Origin: Mycobacteriales bacterium | GTDB taxonomy: Bacteria; Actinomycetota; Actinomycetes; Mycobacteriales; SCTD01 | Reading direction: 5' to 3' | DNA length: 64,000 bases | Assembly: GCA_040902655.1 (NCBI GenBank) | Contig: JBBDWV010000005.1 | Span: 62,001 to 126,000 of the forward strand | Shown here: in pieces, positions 7,728 through 16,419 of the stretch | Numbering within the stretch: position 1 is the first letter of the stretch | How the letters are laid out: each line of letters opens with the position of its first letter | The notes under the pieces: generated by a model | What the model saw: the letters and a program-made list of their open reading frames with translations, nothing else | What the model was told of the DNA's origin: nothing | The model's database searches: none | Made by a program: the position numbers and the translations under genes

Positions 7728-9671
7728 CTATGGCCTCCGCACGTCGAGCAGTACTCCGGACAGGAAGGCGTCGAGCTGGTTGTGTCCCTCCAAGGGCAGC
7801 ACGTGCGCCACGTACTGGTCGGGACGAACTACGACCATGCATCCTCGGTCCCGGTCGATGCCACGTACCTCGAAGATGTCCCCGGCGGTCGGACAGGGGC
7901 AGAAGACCTTCTCGTAGTCGACGAGACCGAACCGCCCCTTTCGCGGCAGTAGGACAGCCGGCGTCGTCTCCAGGGTCAGATCGCGATGTCCCTGCTGGAA
8001 GACGGCGCGGACGTCGATCACGGAGTCCGGGTCTGCCCCCGCCGGGGTGAACGCTGCGATCGGTGAGGCCTCCGATGCCAGGAACTCGCACAGCCGGCGG
8101 ATTCCTGAGTCGCGATGCGCGAGGGCTCCACGGTCGGCGAAGAGGTAAAGCCGCCAGGCGCCGTCGGCGCGGGCAGCGTGACCAAGTTGCATCGGTTTCG
8201 CGTCGCACAGCCGAACGACTGGCGCGGAGTGAAAGCGCATCCCGACGGGGAAGCCCTTGGCGAGGTTCTGGTGGGTCGCCTCCCCCGTGATCATCGACGG
8301 CGGATAGCGGGTGGCGACTCCGGCGGTGAAGCGGCCCTGCCGGACGAAGTACCGCTGAAACTCCTCCGTGTCGCCCCCGGCTCCGAGAACCTGTTCGGAT
8401 TCCTTGGGTGGAGAACTGAACATCCGGGCGAACTCACGGTCGAAGTCTATGAGCTCCTGCGCCACCGCATGGCGTTCGTCCGAGTAGGTCCGCAGCAGCT
8501 CCGGCCGGGCGGTCCCGCGCAGCACGCTGGCCAACTTCCAGCCGAGGTTCCAGCCGTCGGCCATGGACACGTTCATGCCCTGACCAGCCTTGGCGCTGTG
8601 GGTGTGGCATGCGTCGCCGGCGATGAACACCCGGGGAAGGCGGCTGGCTGCCTCGTCCGCGGGCGTGTCGTCGAACCCGTCGCACAGGCGCTGCCCGATC
8701 TCGTACATCGACCACCATCCGACGTCCTTCACCTCCAGCGTGTACGGATGCAGGATTCGGTTGGCAACCACGGCGAGTTTCTCCGGGGTCACCTCGCGGT
8801 TCTCCAGCATCTCGCGGTCGTGCAAGGGGTCGAGCTCGATGTAGAGCCGCACCAGGTAGCCACCTTCGCGCGGGATGATCAGCAGGTTGCCCTGGTTCGC
8901 GGAGTGAATGGCGCACTTGAGCCGGATGTCGGGAAAATCGGTGACCGCCAAGACGTCCATGACGCCCCACGTCTGGTTCGTCGCGTCGCCGAGGAGTTCT
9001 CGGCCGATCGCGGACCGGATCGCACTGCGGGAACCGTCGCAGCCGACGACGTACTTCGCGCGGATCTCAGAGGTCTCCCCTGCATCCTGCAGCTCCTTCA
9101 GGTGCTGGAAGGTGACCGTGACCGGATAGCCCGACGAGTCATCGTTCTCGACGTATACGTCCGTGGCGTGGAGCCCGTAGTGCGGCCGGAGCCGGCTGGA
9201 TGAGCGCTCCATGAAGTCCCGCAGGTAGGCCAGCATCCGAGCCTGGTTCACAATGACGTGCGGGAACTCGGACAGGCCCTCCTCGACATCCTGGACGCGT
9301 CCGGTGCGCGTGATCCTCGTACGATCGCCCGGGTCGGGCCGCCAGAAGCTGACCTCGTTGACCCAATAGGCCTCGTCGACCAGTCGGCTGGCCAGTCCGA
9401 ACGCCTCGAACATCTCCACGGTACGGACGGCGACCCCGTCGGCCTGGCCCACCTGGAGCGGTCCGTCGCGCCGGTCGACGATGACGGTGCGGATGTCGGC
9501 GAAGGCAGCCAGCTGCGCGGCCAGGACCAGGCCGGCCGGACCGCAACCGACTATCACGACGTCAGCCTTCTCCGGCAGACCGTCCAGCTGCTCGGCGACG
9601 TGGGGGTGCGGTGGCTCGATCAGCGGGTCACCGGCCCTGTAGCCGTCCAGGTAGAACTGCAACCTAGTCAA
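7728..9671 (-). CDS. FAD-dependent aromatic monooxygenase (3-hydroxybenzoate 4-monooxygenase / phenol hydroxylase type)
   Basis: 647 aa, the length of MobA/phenol 2-monooxygenase flavoproteins rather than the shorter PobA type. The dinucleotide-binding GCGPAGLVLA is near residue 42, the second motif VVGCDGSRSAIR near 208 and the FAD ribityl motif AGDACHTHSAKAGQGMN near 350. A C-terminal thioredoxin-like dimerisation domain follows from about 480. It should hydroxylate a phenolic acid using NADPH and O2. It stands apart from its neighbours (about 80-220-nt gaps), so it may have its own promoter. Confidence 0.85.
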   Translation of the reverse strand: MTRLQFYLDGYRAGDPLIEPPHPHVAEQLDGLPEKADVVIVGCGPAGLVLAAQLAAFADIRTVIVDRRDGPLQVGQADGVAVRTVEMFEAFGLASRLVDEAYWVNEVSFWRPDPGDRTRITRTGRVQDVEEGLSEFPHVIVNQARMLAYLRDFMERSSSRLRPHYGLHATDVYVENDDSSGYPVTVTFQHLKELQDAGETSEIRAKYVVGCDGSRSAIRSAIGRELLGDATNQTWGVMDVLAVTDFPDIRLKCAIHSANQGNLLIIPREGGYLVRLYIELDPLHDREMLENREVTPEKLAVVANRILHPYTLEVKDVGWWSMYEIGQRLCDGFDDTPADEAASRLPRVFIAGDACHTHSAKAGQGMNVSMADGWNLGWKLASVLRGTARPELLRTYSDERHAVAQELIDFDREFARMFSSPPKESEQVLGAGGDTEEFQRYFVRQGRFTAGVATRYPPSMITGEATHQNLAKGFPVGMRFHSAPVVRLCDAKPMQLGHAARADGAWRLYLFADRGALAHRDSGIRRLCEFLASEASPIAAFTPAGADPDSVIDVRAVFQQGHRDLTLETTPAVLLPRKGRFGLVDYEKVFCPCPTAGDIFEVRGIDRDRGCMVVVRPDQYVAHVLPLEGHNQLDAFLSGVLLDVRRP

Positions 9672-9752
9672 CTCCCTTACGAGTGCGGCTCTCGGTTGAT
9701 CGTCGCGTCGTGGGCTGGGCCGGGCACCCTCGACCGGACTGGGCGGCGGACG

Positions 9753-10492
9753 CTACCGGCCGGTGCCGCTGCGCAGGCTCCAGGCGTGCCAGGCTCGGGT
9801 GCTGACCAGAGGGTCGAGCAGCATCCTGGCCGCCCGCTCCACCTCCTCCTCCGACAGGTACCTGACCTCGCCCATGGTCATGGCCTGCATCTGCAACCTC
9901 GCGTTGTGCTCCATGTAGACGCAGGCCATGACGACTTCACGCAGGGAGCCGCCCGCGACCACGCCGCCGTGCCCCCGCATCAGAGCGACGCGGCCGGAGG
10001 ACAGCGTCTGCGCCAACGACTGCCCCTGCTCCTGGGTGCGCACCAGCATGTCGGTGTCACCGAAGGCGTCACCGATGTCCCACACGGGAGGGTCGACGCC
10101 CAGCAAGGCGGCCATGTGGAAGACGGCACGGAGCGGGACACCGGTCACCCCGAACGGGATGATCGACGGCGAGTGATTGTGGCAGATCGCCAGCACGTCG
10201 GGACGGGCGGCGTAGATCGCCCCGTGGATGGCGCGCTCGGCGTACGCCGAGCGCGCCCCCCCCCCCCCGGGTCGCCGGCCAGCTGGTCGCCGGTCAGTGT
10301 GAAGCGCTGCAGATCGCTCTCGGAGACGTACGCAGGACCCAAGGAACGGGAGATGACGTAGGAGCCGGGGTCCTCCGGGTGGCGCGCGCTGACGTGCCCG
10401 AAAGCGTCGAGCACTCCCTGAGAGGCGAGGATGTGGTTCGCTGCAACCACATCGCGCAACAGTTCTGCATCCGCCACAAGCCCGGGGTCCAT
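9753..10492 (-). pseudogene. class II aldolase/adducin-family gene, frameshifted at a 13-nt C run
   Basis: The N-terminal part (from ATG 10492) ends after TLTGDQLAGDP and the C-terminal part resumes as YAERAIHGAIYAARPDV, including the metal-binding CHNHSPS and the later GHGGVV. Together they make one class II aldolase of about 246 codons, like the intact copy at 12106-12846. The break is at 13 consecutive C (10256-10268); one extra base, or two fewer, would restore the frame. It may be a real frameshift, a slippage-controlled switch, or a sequencing error in a homopolymer. Confidence 0.75.
10230..10268. repeat. 28-bp perfect palindrome abutting a 13-C homopolymer
   Basis: 10230-10257 reads identically on both strands, centred between 10243 and 10244, and the C run occupies 10256-10268. 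Both lie inside the aldolase gene and coincide with its frameshift. A hairpin beside a homopolymer is a classic site for polymerase slippage in the cell and for errors in sequencing. Confidence 0.9.
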
Positions 10493-10644
10493 ATCGAGCG
10501 AGTCCCTCTGGTCGTCACGTGTCGTTGCAGGCGCTTCGAACCCTGCATTGTCGAGCTGTTGGAGACTTTCTCGACAGCCGCCCGCAGCCTCCCACAGCGC
10601 GATGGTCTTGCCGGTGGACTGTCCCCGTTCGGGTGCATCTGGCA
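10493..10644. other. non-coding gap
   Basis: No gene recognised between the aldolase start and the flavoprotein fragment. Open frames here lack ribosome sites and family resemblance. Confidence 0.5.
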
Positions 10645-10836
10645 GTGCGCGCCGACTACGTCGCCGGATGCGACGGCGGAGCCAGCACCGTGCGCAAGCA
10701 GCTCGGGATCGGTCTGCACGGGCGCGGGTCGATCGGCACGCTGCGCCAGGTCTTCTTCCGCAGTGATGACCTCGTCGACAAGGTCTCCCGGGTAGTCATG
10801 GCCAGGCACTTCTTCGTCGCCGACCGGCCGTCCGCC
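10645..10836 (+). pseudogene. internal fragment of an FAD-dependent monooxygenase
   Basis: About 64 codons in one frame read VRADYVAGCDGGAST, RKQLGIGL and TLRQVFFRSDDL, the segment around the second FAD motif of MhpA/phenol-hydroxylase-type flavoproteins. The first FAD motif and the GDAAH-like motif are missing on both sides, and homology fades near FFVADRPSA. It is on the strand opposite to all neighbours, so it is a relic rather than part of the MobA-like gene at 7728-9671. Confidence 0.6.
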
Positions 10837-10912
10837 GACCTGAGCGAGATGGGTGGCTGGCGTTCTCTGCGTGCCGGCCTGAGGTGGGTGACCATGCGGG
10901 CGGACGGCCCGG

Positions 10913-12139
10913 TCAGCGTGTCGCGCGCGTCGTGAACCTGGCGACCGCGACCATGGCCGCGGCGGCGGCGTAGACCACCGCGACGACGACCCAGGCCGAG
11001 GCGTAGCTGGCAGCTTCGACCAACAGGCCGAACGAGACAGGCCCCAGCGCGAACCCGCCGTACTGACCGACGGCAAGCAGCCCCGAGGCGGTCCCGATGG
11101 AGCCCGGCGGGACCACCCGGACGGCAGCCGTCATCACCACCACGGTGCCGGCGACGGCCGTCGCACCGGTGAGGACGGTCGCGCTCCACACCAGCCAAGC
11201 CGCCTGCCACTGTGCAGCGGCCAGCAGCAGGCAGGTCGCTGTCGCGCCGCCGAGCGCCATCCACACGAGCACCTGGCGCGGGTCGGAGCTGCGCTCCGTC
11301 ACGCGGCCCCACGCGACCCTCGCGAGCAGTCCGACTCCCCCGAGGAGAGCGACAATGAGACCCGCGGCGGCGACGCTGAAGGACACCTCCTGGAAGGCGA
11401 ACAGTGGCAGATGCACGATGGTCGCCTGCAGGGCCGCGCCGGAGACGAAGCCGTAGGCGAGCAGCAGCCAGACCTGGTGCGGCAGGGGCTGCTCGGTCCT
11501 GTCTCCCCCATCGGCTGGCGGGGGCGGTCGTCCGGCCGGGACGTAGCGGTGTGTCAGCACCATTCCCAGTGCCACGATGGTCAGGGTCGTGGCCAACGCA
11601 CCCCGCCAGCCCGTGAGGACGGCGACGGACGGGAGCGTCAGCCCGATGAACAGCTGAGCGATCTGCACACCCGACTGCTTGACGCCCATCACCGCGCCGC
11701 GCTGCCCAGCGCCGACCTGCACCGAGACAAGCCGATTGGTCACCGGGTTGGTGGCCGACATCGCGATGCCGGCGAGCAGAACGCCGGCCACGAGCCAGCG
11801 GTACGAGGTGGCAGCCGACAGGACGACGAGCGACAGGACACCCGTGCCGAGCAGGCTGAAGATGATGGTCCTGGCGCTGTAGCGGTCGACCCAGCGGCCG
11901 AGCAGCCATGCACTCGGGGCGGCGACGATGAACGAGATCGTCGCCAGAGCACCGAACTGAGACGGCCCGAGCCGCAGGTCGGCCGTGACGAGCGGGCCGA
12001 GCGCGATCAGCGCGAACAGCCCGAGCGGCCCGACCGCCATGGTCACGGTCAGCGTCGCGGTGAGGCCCAGCGGCCGACGCGACGGCGCTGCCCCAGGCCC
12101 GGCCGTCAGGTCGCGAGCCCGCGGACCAGGTAGTCCCAC
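10913..12139 (-). CDS. MFS transporter
   Basis: About 408 aa and 12 predicted helices. The conserved loop after helix 2 (GRWVDRYSART) and the paired N- and C-terminal halves identify the major facilitator superfamily. No ATG precedes helix 1; the GTG at 12139, inside the end of the aldolase gene, is the nearest usable start (34-nt overlap), while the ATG at 12040 would cut into helix 1. Probably imports or exports the substrate of the adjacent class II aldolase. Confidence 0.75.
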   Translation of the reverse strand: MGLPGPRARDLTAGPGAAPSRRPLGLTATLTVTMAVGPLGLFALIALGPLVTADLRLGPSQFGALATISFIVAAPSAWLLGRWVDRYSARTIIFSLLGTGVLSLVVLSAATSYRWLVAGVLLAGIAMSATNPVTNRLVSVQVGAGQRGAVMGVKQSGVQIAQLFIGLTLPSVAVLTGWRGALATTLTIVALGMVLTHRYVPAGRPPPPADGGDRTEQPLPHQVWLLLAYGFVSGAALQATIVHLPLFAFQEVSFSVAAAGLIVALLGGVGLLARVAWGRVTERSSDPRQVLVWMALGGATATCLLLAAAQWQAAWLVWSATVLTGATAVAGTVVVMTAAVRVVPPGSIGTASGLLAVGQYGGFALGPVSFGLLVEAASYASAWVVVAVVYAAAAAMVAVARFTTRATR

Positions 12140-12846
12140 GCCTGCTGGATCAACGCCGGGGGGTAGCAGTGCTGTCGCTTGGCCAGCGACTCCTGCTCGG
12201 ATGACCAGTGCTGCACGCCGCCGGCGGACATCGCCTGCAGCTGCGTGCGGCAGGCCCGGTCGAGCAGGACGGTGGCGACCACCGCGGTCGGCAGGTCCGC
12301 TGCCGCCACCACCAAGCCGTGGTTGATCATCAGTGCGGCGTTGCGGTCGCCGAGCGTGCCGGCGAGCTCCCGGCCGAGCTCCCGGGTCAGGATCAGGTCT
12401 CCGGTGACCGTGAAGCGCGCGATCGACGGGGGGACGAAGAAGTTGCCCTCGTGCGAGACGGGCAGCAGCTCCGCGCCGGTGGCGCCGAGGGCGACGGCGC
12501 TGGCCGAGTGCGTGTGCACGACGCAGTTGACGTCCGGGCGGGCCGCCAAGATCTCTGTGTGGATCGGGTACTCGGCGTGCCGCCGGCCCTCGCCGGCGAG
12601 CACGCCGCCGTCGGCGTCGACCAAGACGATGCGCTCCGGCGTCATCTCCTCGAAGCCGTATCCGGCCGACTTCATCCACACGCCGCGACCGTCCGGGTCA
12701 CGCAGCGACAGGTGCCCCCAGACGAGGTCGGACTGGTCCTGCGAGCCAAGGACCCACGCGCCCAGAGCGGTGGCTGCCGGCGGGTCGGCGGGAAGCCCCC
12801 CTCCGACCGTGCCTGCCGTGGCCGAGTCGATCGTCACGGTGGTCAT
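12106..12846 (-). CDS. class II aldolase/adducin-family protein
   Basis: 246 aa from ATG 12846 with GGAGGAG about 9 bases upstream. Metal-site histidines are visible in CVVHTHSAS near residue 120 and in the later INHGLVVA. Family members are zinc-dependent aldolases, epimerases or decarboxylase-like enzymes acting on small hydroxy or phospho acids. It is the intact counterpart of the broken gene at 9753-10492, which may explain how the latter can be lost. The MFS gene overlaps its 3' end. Confidence 0.82.
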   Translation of the reverse strand: MTTVTIDSATAGTVGGGLPADPPAATALGAWVLGSQDQSDLVWGHLSLRDPDGRGVWMKSAGYGFEEMTPERIVLVDADGGVLAGEGRRHAEYPIHTEILAARPDVNCVVHTHSASAVALGATGAELLPVSHEGNFFVPPSIARFTVTGDLILTRELGRELAGTLGDRNAALMINHGLVVAAADLPTAVVATVLLDRACRTQLQAMSAGGVQHWSSEQESLAKRQHCYPPALIQQAWDYLVRGLAT

Positions 12847-12895
12847 ATGCACCCTCTCCTCCGGTCCCTGTCCACGATCCTGCACGGGACGTGCC

Positions 12896-12928
12896 GGCTG
12901 GGCCCGGCGCGATCCGCCGGGCCCAGCC
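12896..12928 (-). terminator. strong hairpin, likely terminator of the receptor gene
   Basis: A perfect 14-bp stem (12896-12909 with 12915-12928) and a 5-nt loop, 12 nt past the stop of the ABC receptor gene. There is no clear T tract, as is usual in high-GC actinomycetes. Confidence 0.7.
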
Positions 12929-12939
12929 GCACCGCGCTG

Positions 12940-14040
12940 CTACTTCGGCGGCGAGTCTTCGAGCGTCTGCTGCGCCCGCTCGAGGTAGGACTCGTCGATG
13001 TACTTCGTCGGGTCGATCTTCGACTTCAGGGCGCCGATCTCGACGAAGGCGTCGGCGGAGTTCTGCAGGGACTCGGGGTCGGTCCTGCCGTCCTTGCCGA
13101 CGGCCGGGTCCTTGCCGTCGTTGTCGAGGAAGAGGTCCTCGATCCCCCGCGCCGCGTACTTCTCCGGCACCTTCAGCTGAGCCGCGATGACCTCGGTCAG
13201 CTTGTCCTTCATCGCCGGGTCGTAGAGGTCGTTGATCACCCGTTGGTAGGCCCGCAGGAAGCGCACCAACGCCTCCTCGTTGGCCTCTGCCCACTTCTTG
13301 CTCACGGTCAACGTGGAGGCGTTGATGGTGGGCGCGCCCAGGTCGACGCTGGTGTTACCGAAGTTCTTGAAACCGTCCTGGTCCTCGGCCTGGTAGTTCT
13401 GCGGGATGCCGAGCGTCGCGCCCTGGACCTGCCCGGCCTTGAGTGCCGCGTACCGCTTGCTGGTGCCACCGGCCGCGACGAACTTTATCTTGCTGGTGTC
13501 CACGCCCTTGGCCTCGAGACCTGCGCGGGCTGCGGCGGTGCTGATCGAGGCGAGCGAGGAGACGCCGTACGCCTTGCCCTCCAGCTGCTTGAGGTCGGTG
13601 ATCTCCGGGGAGGTGACGACGTCCCAGATGGAGTTGTTGGCCGCCCCCACCACGAAGATGAGGTCAGCGCCCTGCTCGTTGGCCGCCAGCGCCTCCGGCC
13701 CACCGAGGTAGGCGTCGAGCGAGCCGCCGATCAATGCCTGCACGTTGTTCGACGTGACCTCGCCCGTCAGCAGCTCGACCTCGAGGTTTTCGTCCTCGAA
13801 GTAGCCGAGGGCGTCGGCCAGCCGCGGGTAGGACGTCTGGATCACCAGGGCCTGCAGGCCGACCTTCATCTTCAACGGTTTGCTGGTGTCGTAGGCACCC
13901 GGGTCACCGGTGCTTCCTTCAGGCTGCTGCGGACTCGCCGCGTCGGTGCCGGCACCGCCACCGCAGGCGGCCACAGACAGCGCGAGCACGGCAGCGATGG
14001 CGGTGCGGGTCGCCCAGCGCCGGTGGACTCTCCGGTTCAT
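12940..14040 (-). CDS. ABC transporter substrate-binding lipoprotein (NMT1/TauA-like)
   Basis: 366 aa. A basic start (MNRRVHRRW), a hydrophobic segment and the lipobox LSVAAC at about residues 21-26 mark a secreted lipoprotein, followed by a Gly/Ser/Thr linker. The mature part is a type 2 periplasmic binding protein of the nitrate/sulfonate/taurine class. It is the natural partner for the permease and ATPase at 4794-6550, though separated from them by about 6 kb. It is divergent from the SDR gene at 14209. Confidence 0.85.
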   Translation of the reverse strand: MNRRVHRRWATRTAIAAVLALSVAACGGGAGTDAASPQQPEGSTGDPGAYDTSKPLKMKVGLQALVIQTSYPRLADALGYFEDENLEVELLTGEVTSNNVQALIGGSLDAYLGGPEALAANEQGADLIFVVGAANNSIWDVVTSPEITDLKQLEGKAYGVSSLASISTAAARAGLEAKGVDTSKIKFVAAGGTSKRYAALKAGQVQGATLGIPQNYQAEDQDGFKNFGNTSVDLGAPTINASTLTVSKKWAEANEEALVRFLRAYQRVINDLYDPAMKDKLTEVIAAQLKVPEKYAARGIEDLFLDNDGKDPAVGKDGRTDPESLQNSADAFVEIGALKSKIDPTKYIDESYLERAQQTLEDSPPK

Positions 14041-14208
14041 TCGTCTCCTCGGGGTGCGATCGCGGTAGCGGTCCGGGGAAGCCCCCGGTGCTGCCGGTCC
14101 GTCGTGACAGTCGTCACGCCCTCTTTGTACTCCAGATCCCGACAGTTATCTAGCGCGACTTTTCACAAGTCTGCAACTCTTTGGCAACGACTGGGGGATG
14201 CTGACCCC

Positions 14209-14970
14209 GTGGTGGATCTCAGCGGCAAGGTCGTCGTCGTCACAGGGGCAGCGCGGGGCATCGGAGCAGAGTACGCGGGCGCCTTCGCGCGCTGCGGGGC
14301 GCGGCTGCTGCTCGTGGACCGGTCGGCGGCGGGCGGAACGCTGGCGCAGGTGCGGGAGGCCGGCGCCGAGGGGCATGCGGTCGAGGGGGACGTCAGCTCG
14401 CGGGAGCAGGCCGACGCCATGGCAGCCGTGGCGCTCGAGCACTGGGGACGCATCGACGTGCTGGTGAACAACGCCGCCCGTTACGCCGGCCTCTACCGGG
14501 GTCCACTCGAGGACATTCCCACGCAGGAGTGGGACGACGTCATGGCGGTGAACGTCCGCGGCGTCTGGAACGCCACCGCAGCTGTCCTGCCGGCCATGCG
14601 CCGGCAGGCGGGCGGCGCGATCGTGAACATCGGGTCGGGCACGGCACTGAAGGGGACACCGGGGGCGCTGCACTACGTCGCCTCCAAGGGCGCCGTCCTC
14701 GCGATGACCCGGGCGATGGCCCGTGAGCTCGGTGCCTCGGGCATCCGGGTCAACTGCGTCACGCCCGGCCTGGTGAGCAACGAGGCGAGTCGGGAGGGCC
14801 GGGAGGAGGAGTTCGCCGCACGGTCGGCCCAACGCGCCCAGGAGCGCAGCCTGCCGCGGGAGATGCTGCCGCAGGACCTGGTCGGCGCGGTGCTCTTCCT
14901 GGCCTCGGAGGCGAGCGGGTTCGTCACCGGACAGAACCTCACGGTCGACGGCGGCGCGGTCTTCTACTGA
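14209..14970 (+). CDS. short-chain dehydrogenase/reductase
   Basis: 253 aa from GTG 14209 (a second GTG follows directly). The cofactor motif TGAARGIG is near residue 13, NNAA near 90, the catalytic Ser is in NIGSGTAL and the Tyr/Lys pair in YVASK near 161, so all active-site residues are present. Classical SDRs oxidise secondary alcohols or reduce ketones with NAD(P)(H). Its last 7 nt overlap the end of the convergent aldehyde dehydrogenase gene. A 168-nt gap shared with the receptor gene should contain both promoters. Confidence 0.85.
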   Translation: MVDLSGKVVVVTGAARGIGAEYAGAFARCGARLLLVDRSAAGGTLAQVREAGAEGHAVEGDVSSREQADAMAAVALEHWGRIDVLVNNAARYAGLYRGPLEDIPTQEWDDVMAVNVRGVWNATAAVLPAMRRQAGGAIVNIGSGTALKGTPGALHYVASKGAVLAMTRAMARELGASGIRVNCVTPGLVSNEASREGREEEFAARSAQRAQERSLPREMLPQDLVGAVLFLASEASGFVTGQNLTVDGGAVFY

Positions 14971-16409
14971 CGCCCCGGCAGTACAAGGGTCTGCAGTTCG
15001 GCGTACTCGTCGATGCCCCGCAGACCTGCCTTGCGACCGAGCCCGCTCTGCTTCGTTCCGCCGTACGGCGCATTCGTGGAGTTCACGCTCTGCGTGCCGT
15101 GCGCGTTGACGAAGGCGACACCCGTCTCGAGCCGCGCCGCGAGCTCGGCACCGCGCTCGAGGTCGTTCGTCCACACCGAGCCGGCCAGCCCGTATTCGCT
15201 GTCATTGGCCAGCGAGAGCGCCTCGTCCGCGTCCCGCACCCGCACCACGGGTACCGCCGGACCGAACTGCTCCTCGCGCACGAGCGCGGCATCCGGTGGC
15301 ACGTCGGTGACCACCCTCGGCGACAGGAACCACCCGCCATCCTGGGCTCCGTCCGTGCGGCGGCCGAGGACACGGACCGACGCGCCGGTCGACGCCGCCC
15401 GGTCGAGGAGTCCGGTGACCTTTGCCAGCCCGCCCTGGCTGTGCAGCGGCCCCATGGTCACTCCGGCCTGCAACCCGTCGCCGACGACGAGCCGGTCGAC
15501 CTGGGCGCAGAACGCGTCGACGAACTCCTCGTGCACCTGCTCCTCGACGTAGATCCGCTTCACCGCCATGCACACCTGGCCGGCCATCCGGAAGACGCTG
15601 CCGGCCAGCGCAGACATGGTGGCCTCTCCCAGGTCGACGTCGGCCAGCACGACCGCCGGATCGTTACCGCCGAGCTCGAGCGTCACGCTCTTCACCGTCT
15701 CCGCCGCACTGTGCAGGATCCGGCGGCCACTCTCGGTGCTGCCGGTGAAGGCGACCTTGCGCACGAGTCGGTGCCCGACCAGCGCCGCGCCGACATCGAC
15801 ACCGCCCTGCACGACATTGATGCAGCCGGCCGGCAGCATCGCGGCGAGGGCCGCCAGGGAGTCGGTCAGCGTCAGCGGGCAGGTCGGCGGTGGCTTGACG
15901 ACGACCGTGTTCCCCGTGAGCAGCGCGCTCACGACCTGCGGCAGGGTCTGGGTCAGCGGCGCGTTGAACGGAGCGACGCACGCGGTCACGCCGTACGGGC
16001 GCCGGCGCACGACGACTCCCGGCGCACCCTCGACCGGCTCGTCGGTCAGCTGGTCCGCCCACCCGAGCACGAGCCGCAGCCGCCCCGGCAGACCGGCGAC
16101 CTCCCGCTCGGCCTCCGCCAGGGTCTTGCCGTTCTCCCGCACATAGAGCACGGCTCGCTCCGCACTGCGGTGGCGGAGCAACGTCGTGGCCGACAGCAGC
16201 CGGTCAGCACGCTCCGGGAGCGGTAACGCAGCCCACGCCCGTCCGGCGCCATGAGCCGCCAGCACCGCCGCCTCCACATCGTCCGGGCCGGAAGCGGCCA
16301 CTGTTCCGACGATCTCGCTGGGCCGGGCCGGGTTACGCACGGCGCTACCACCGGCGGGGCCACGGGTCCGGCCGGCCACGACCAGGCCGGCGATGGGCAG
16401 ATCCTTCAC
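14964..16409 (-). CDS. NAD(P)-dependent aldehyde dehydrogenase
   Basis: 481 aa, full family length. Visible landmarks are the cofactor-binding FTGSTESGRR, the general-base Glu in LELGGND and the nucleophile Cys in GQVCMAVKR; the C-terminal NAPYGGTKQSG is also typical. It oxidises an aldehyde to its acid and would follow an alcohol or aldolase step in this block. It begins 10 nt after the stop of the upstream decarboxylase-like gene, so the two are co-transcribed. Confidence 0.9.
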   Translation of the reverse strand: MKDLPIAGLVVAGRTRGPAGGSAVRNPARPSEIVGTVAASGPDDVEAAVLAAHGAGRAWAALPLPERADRLLSATTLLRHRSAERAVLYVRENGKTLAEAEREVAGLPGRLRLVLGWADQLTDEPVEGAPGVVVRRRPYGVTACVAPFNAPLTQTLPQVVSALLTGNTVVVKPPPTCPLTLTDSLAALAAMLPAGCINVVQGGVDVGAALVGHRLVRKVAFTGSTESGRRILHSAAETVKSVTLELGGNDPAVVLADVDLGEATMSALAGSVFRMAGQVCMAVKRIYVEEQVHEEFVDAFCAQVDRLVVGDGLQAGVTMGPLHSQGGLAKVTGLLDRAASTGASVRVLGRRTDGAQDGGWFLSPRVVTDVPPDAALVREEQFGPAVPVVRVRDADEALSLANDSEYGLAGSVWTNDLERGAELAARLETGVAFVNAHGTQSVNSTNAPYGGTKQSGLGRKAGLRGIDEYAELQTLVLPGRQ

Positions 16410-16419
16410 GGCAGAACGG

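Noticed and set aside
12208-14208. Long plus-strand open frame running through the aldolase and receptor genes
   Set aside because: It is the non-stop shadow of minus-strand genes; only the part from 14209 shows SDR motifs.
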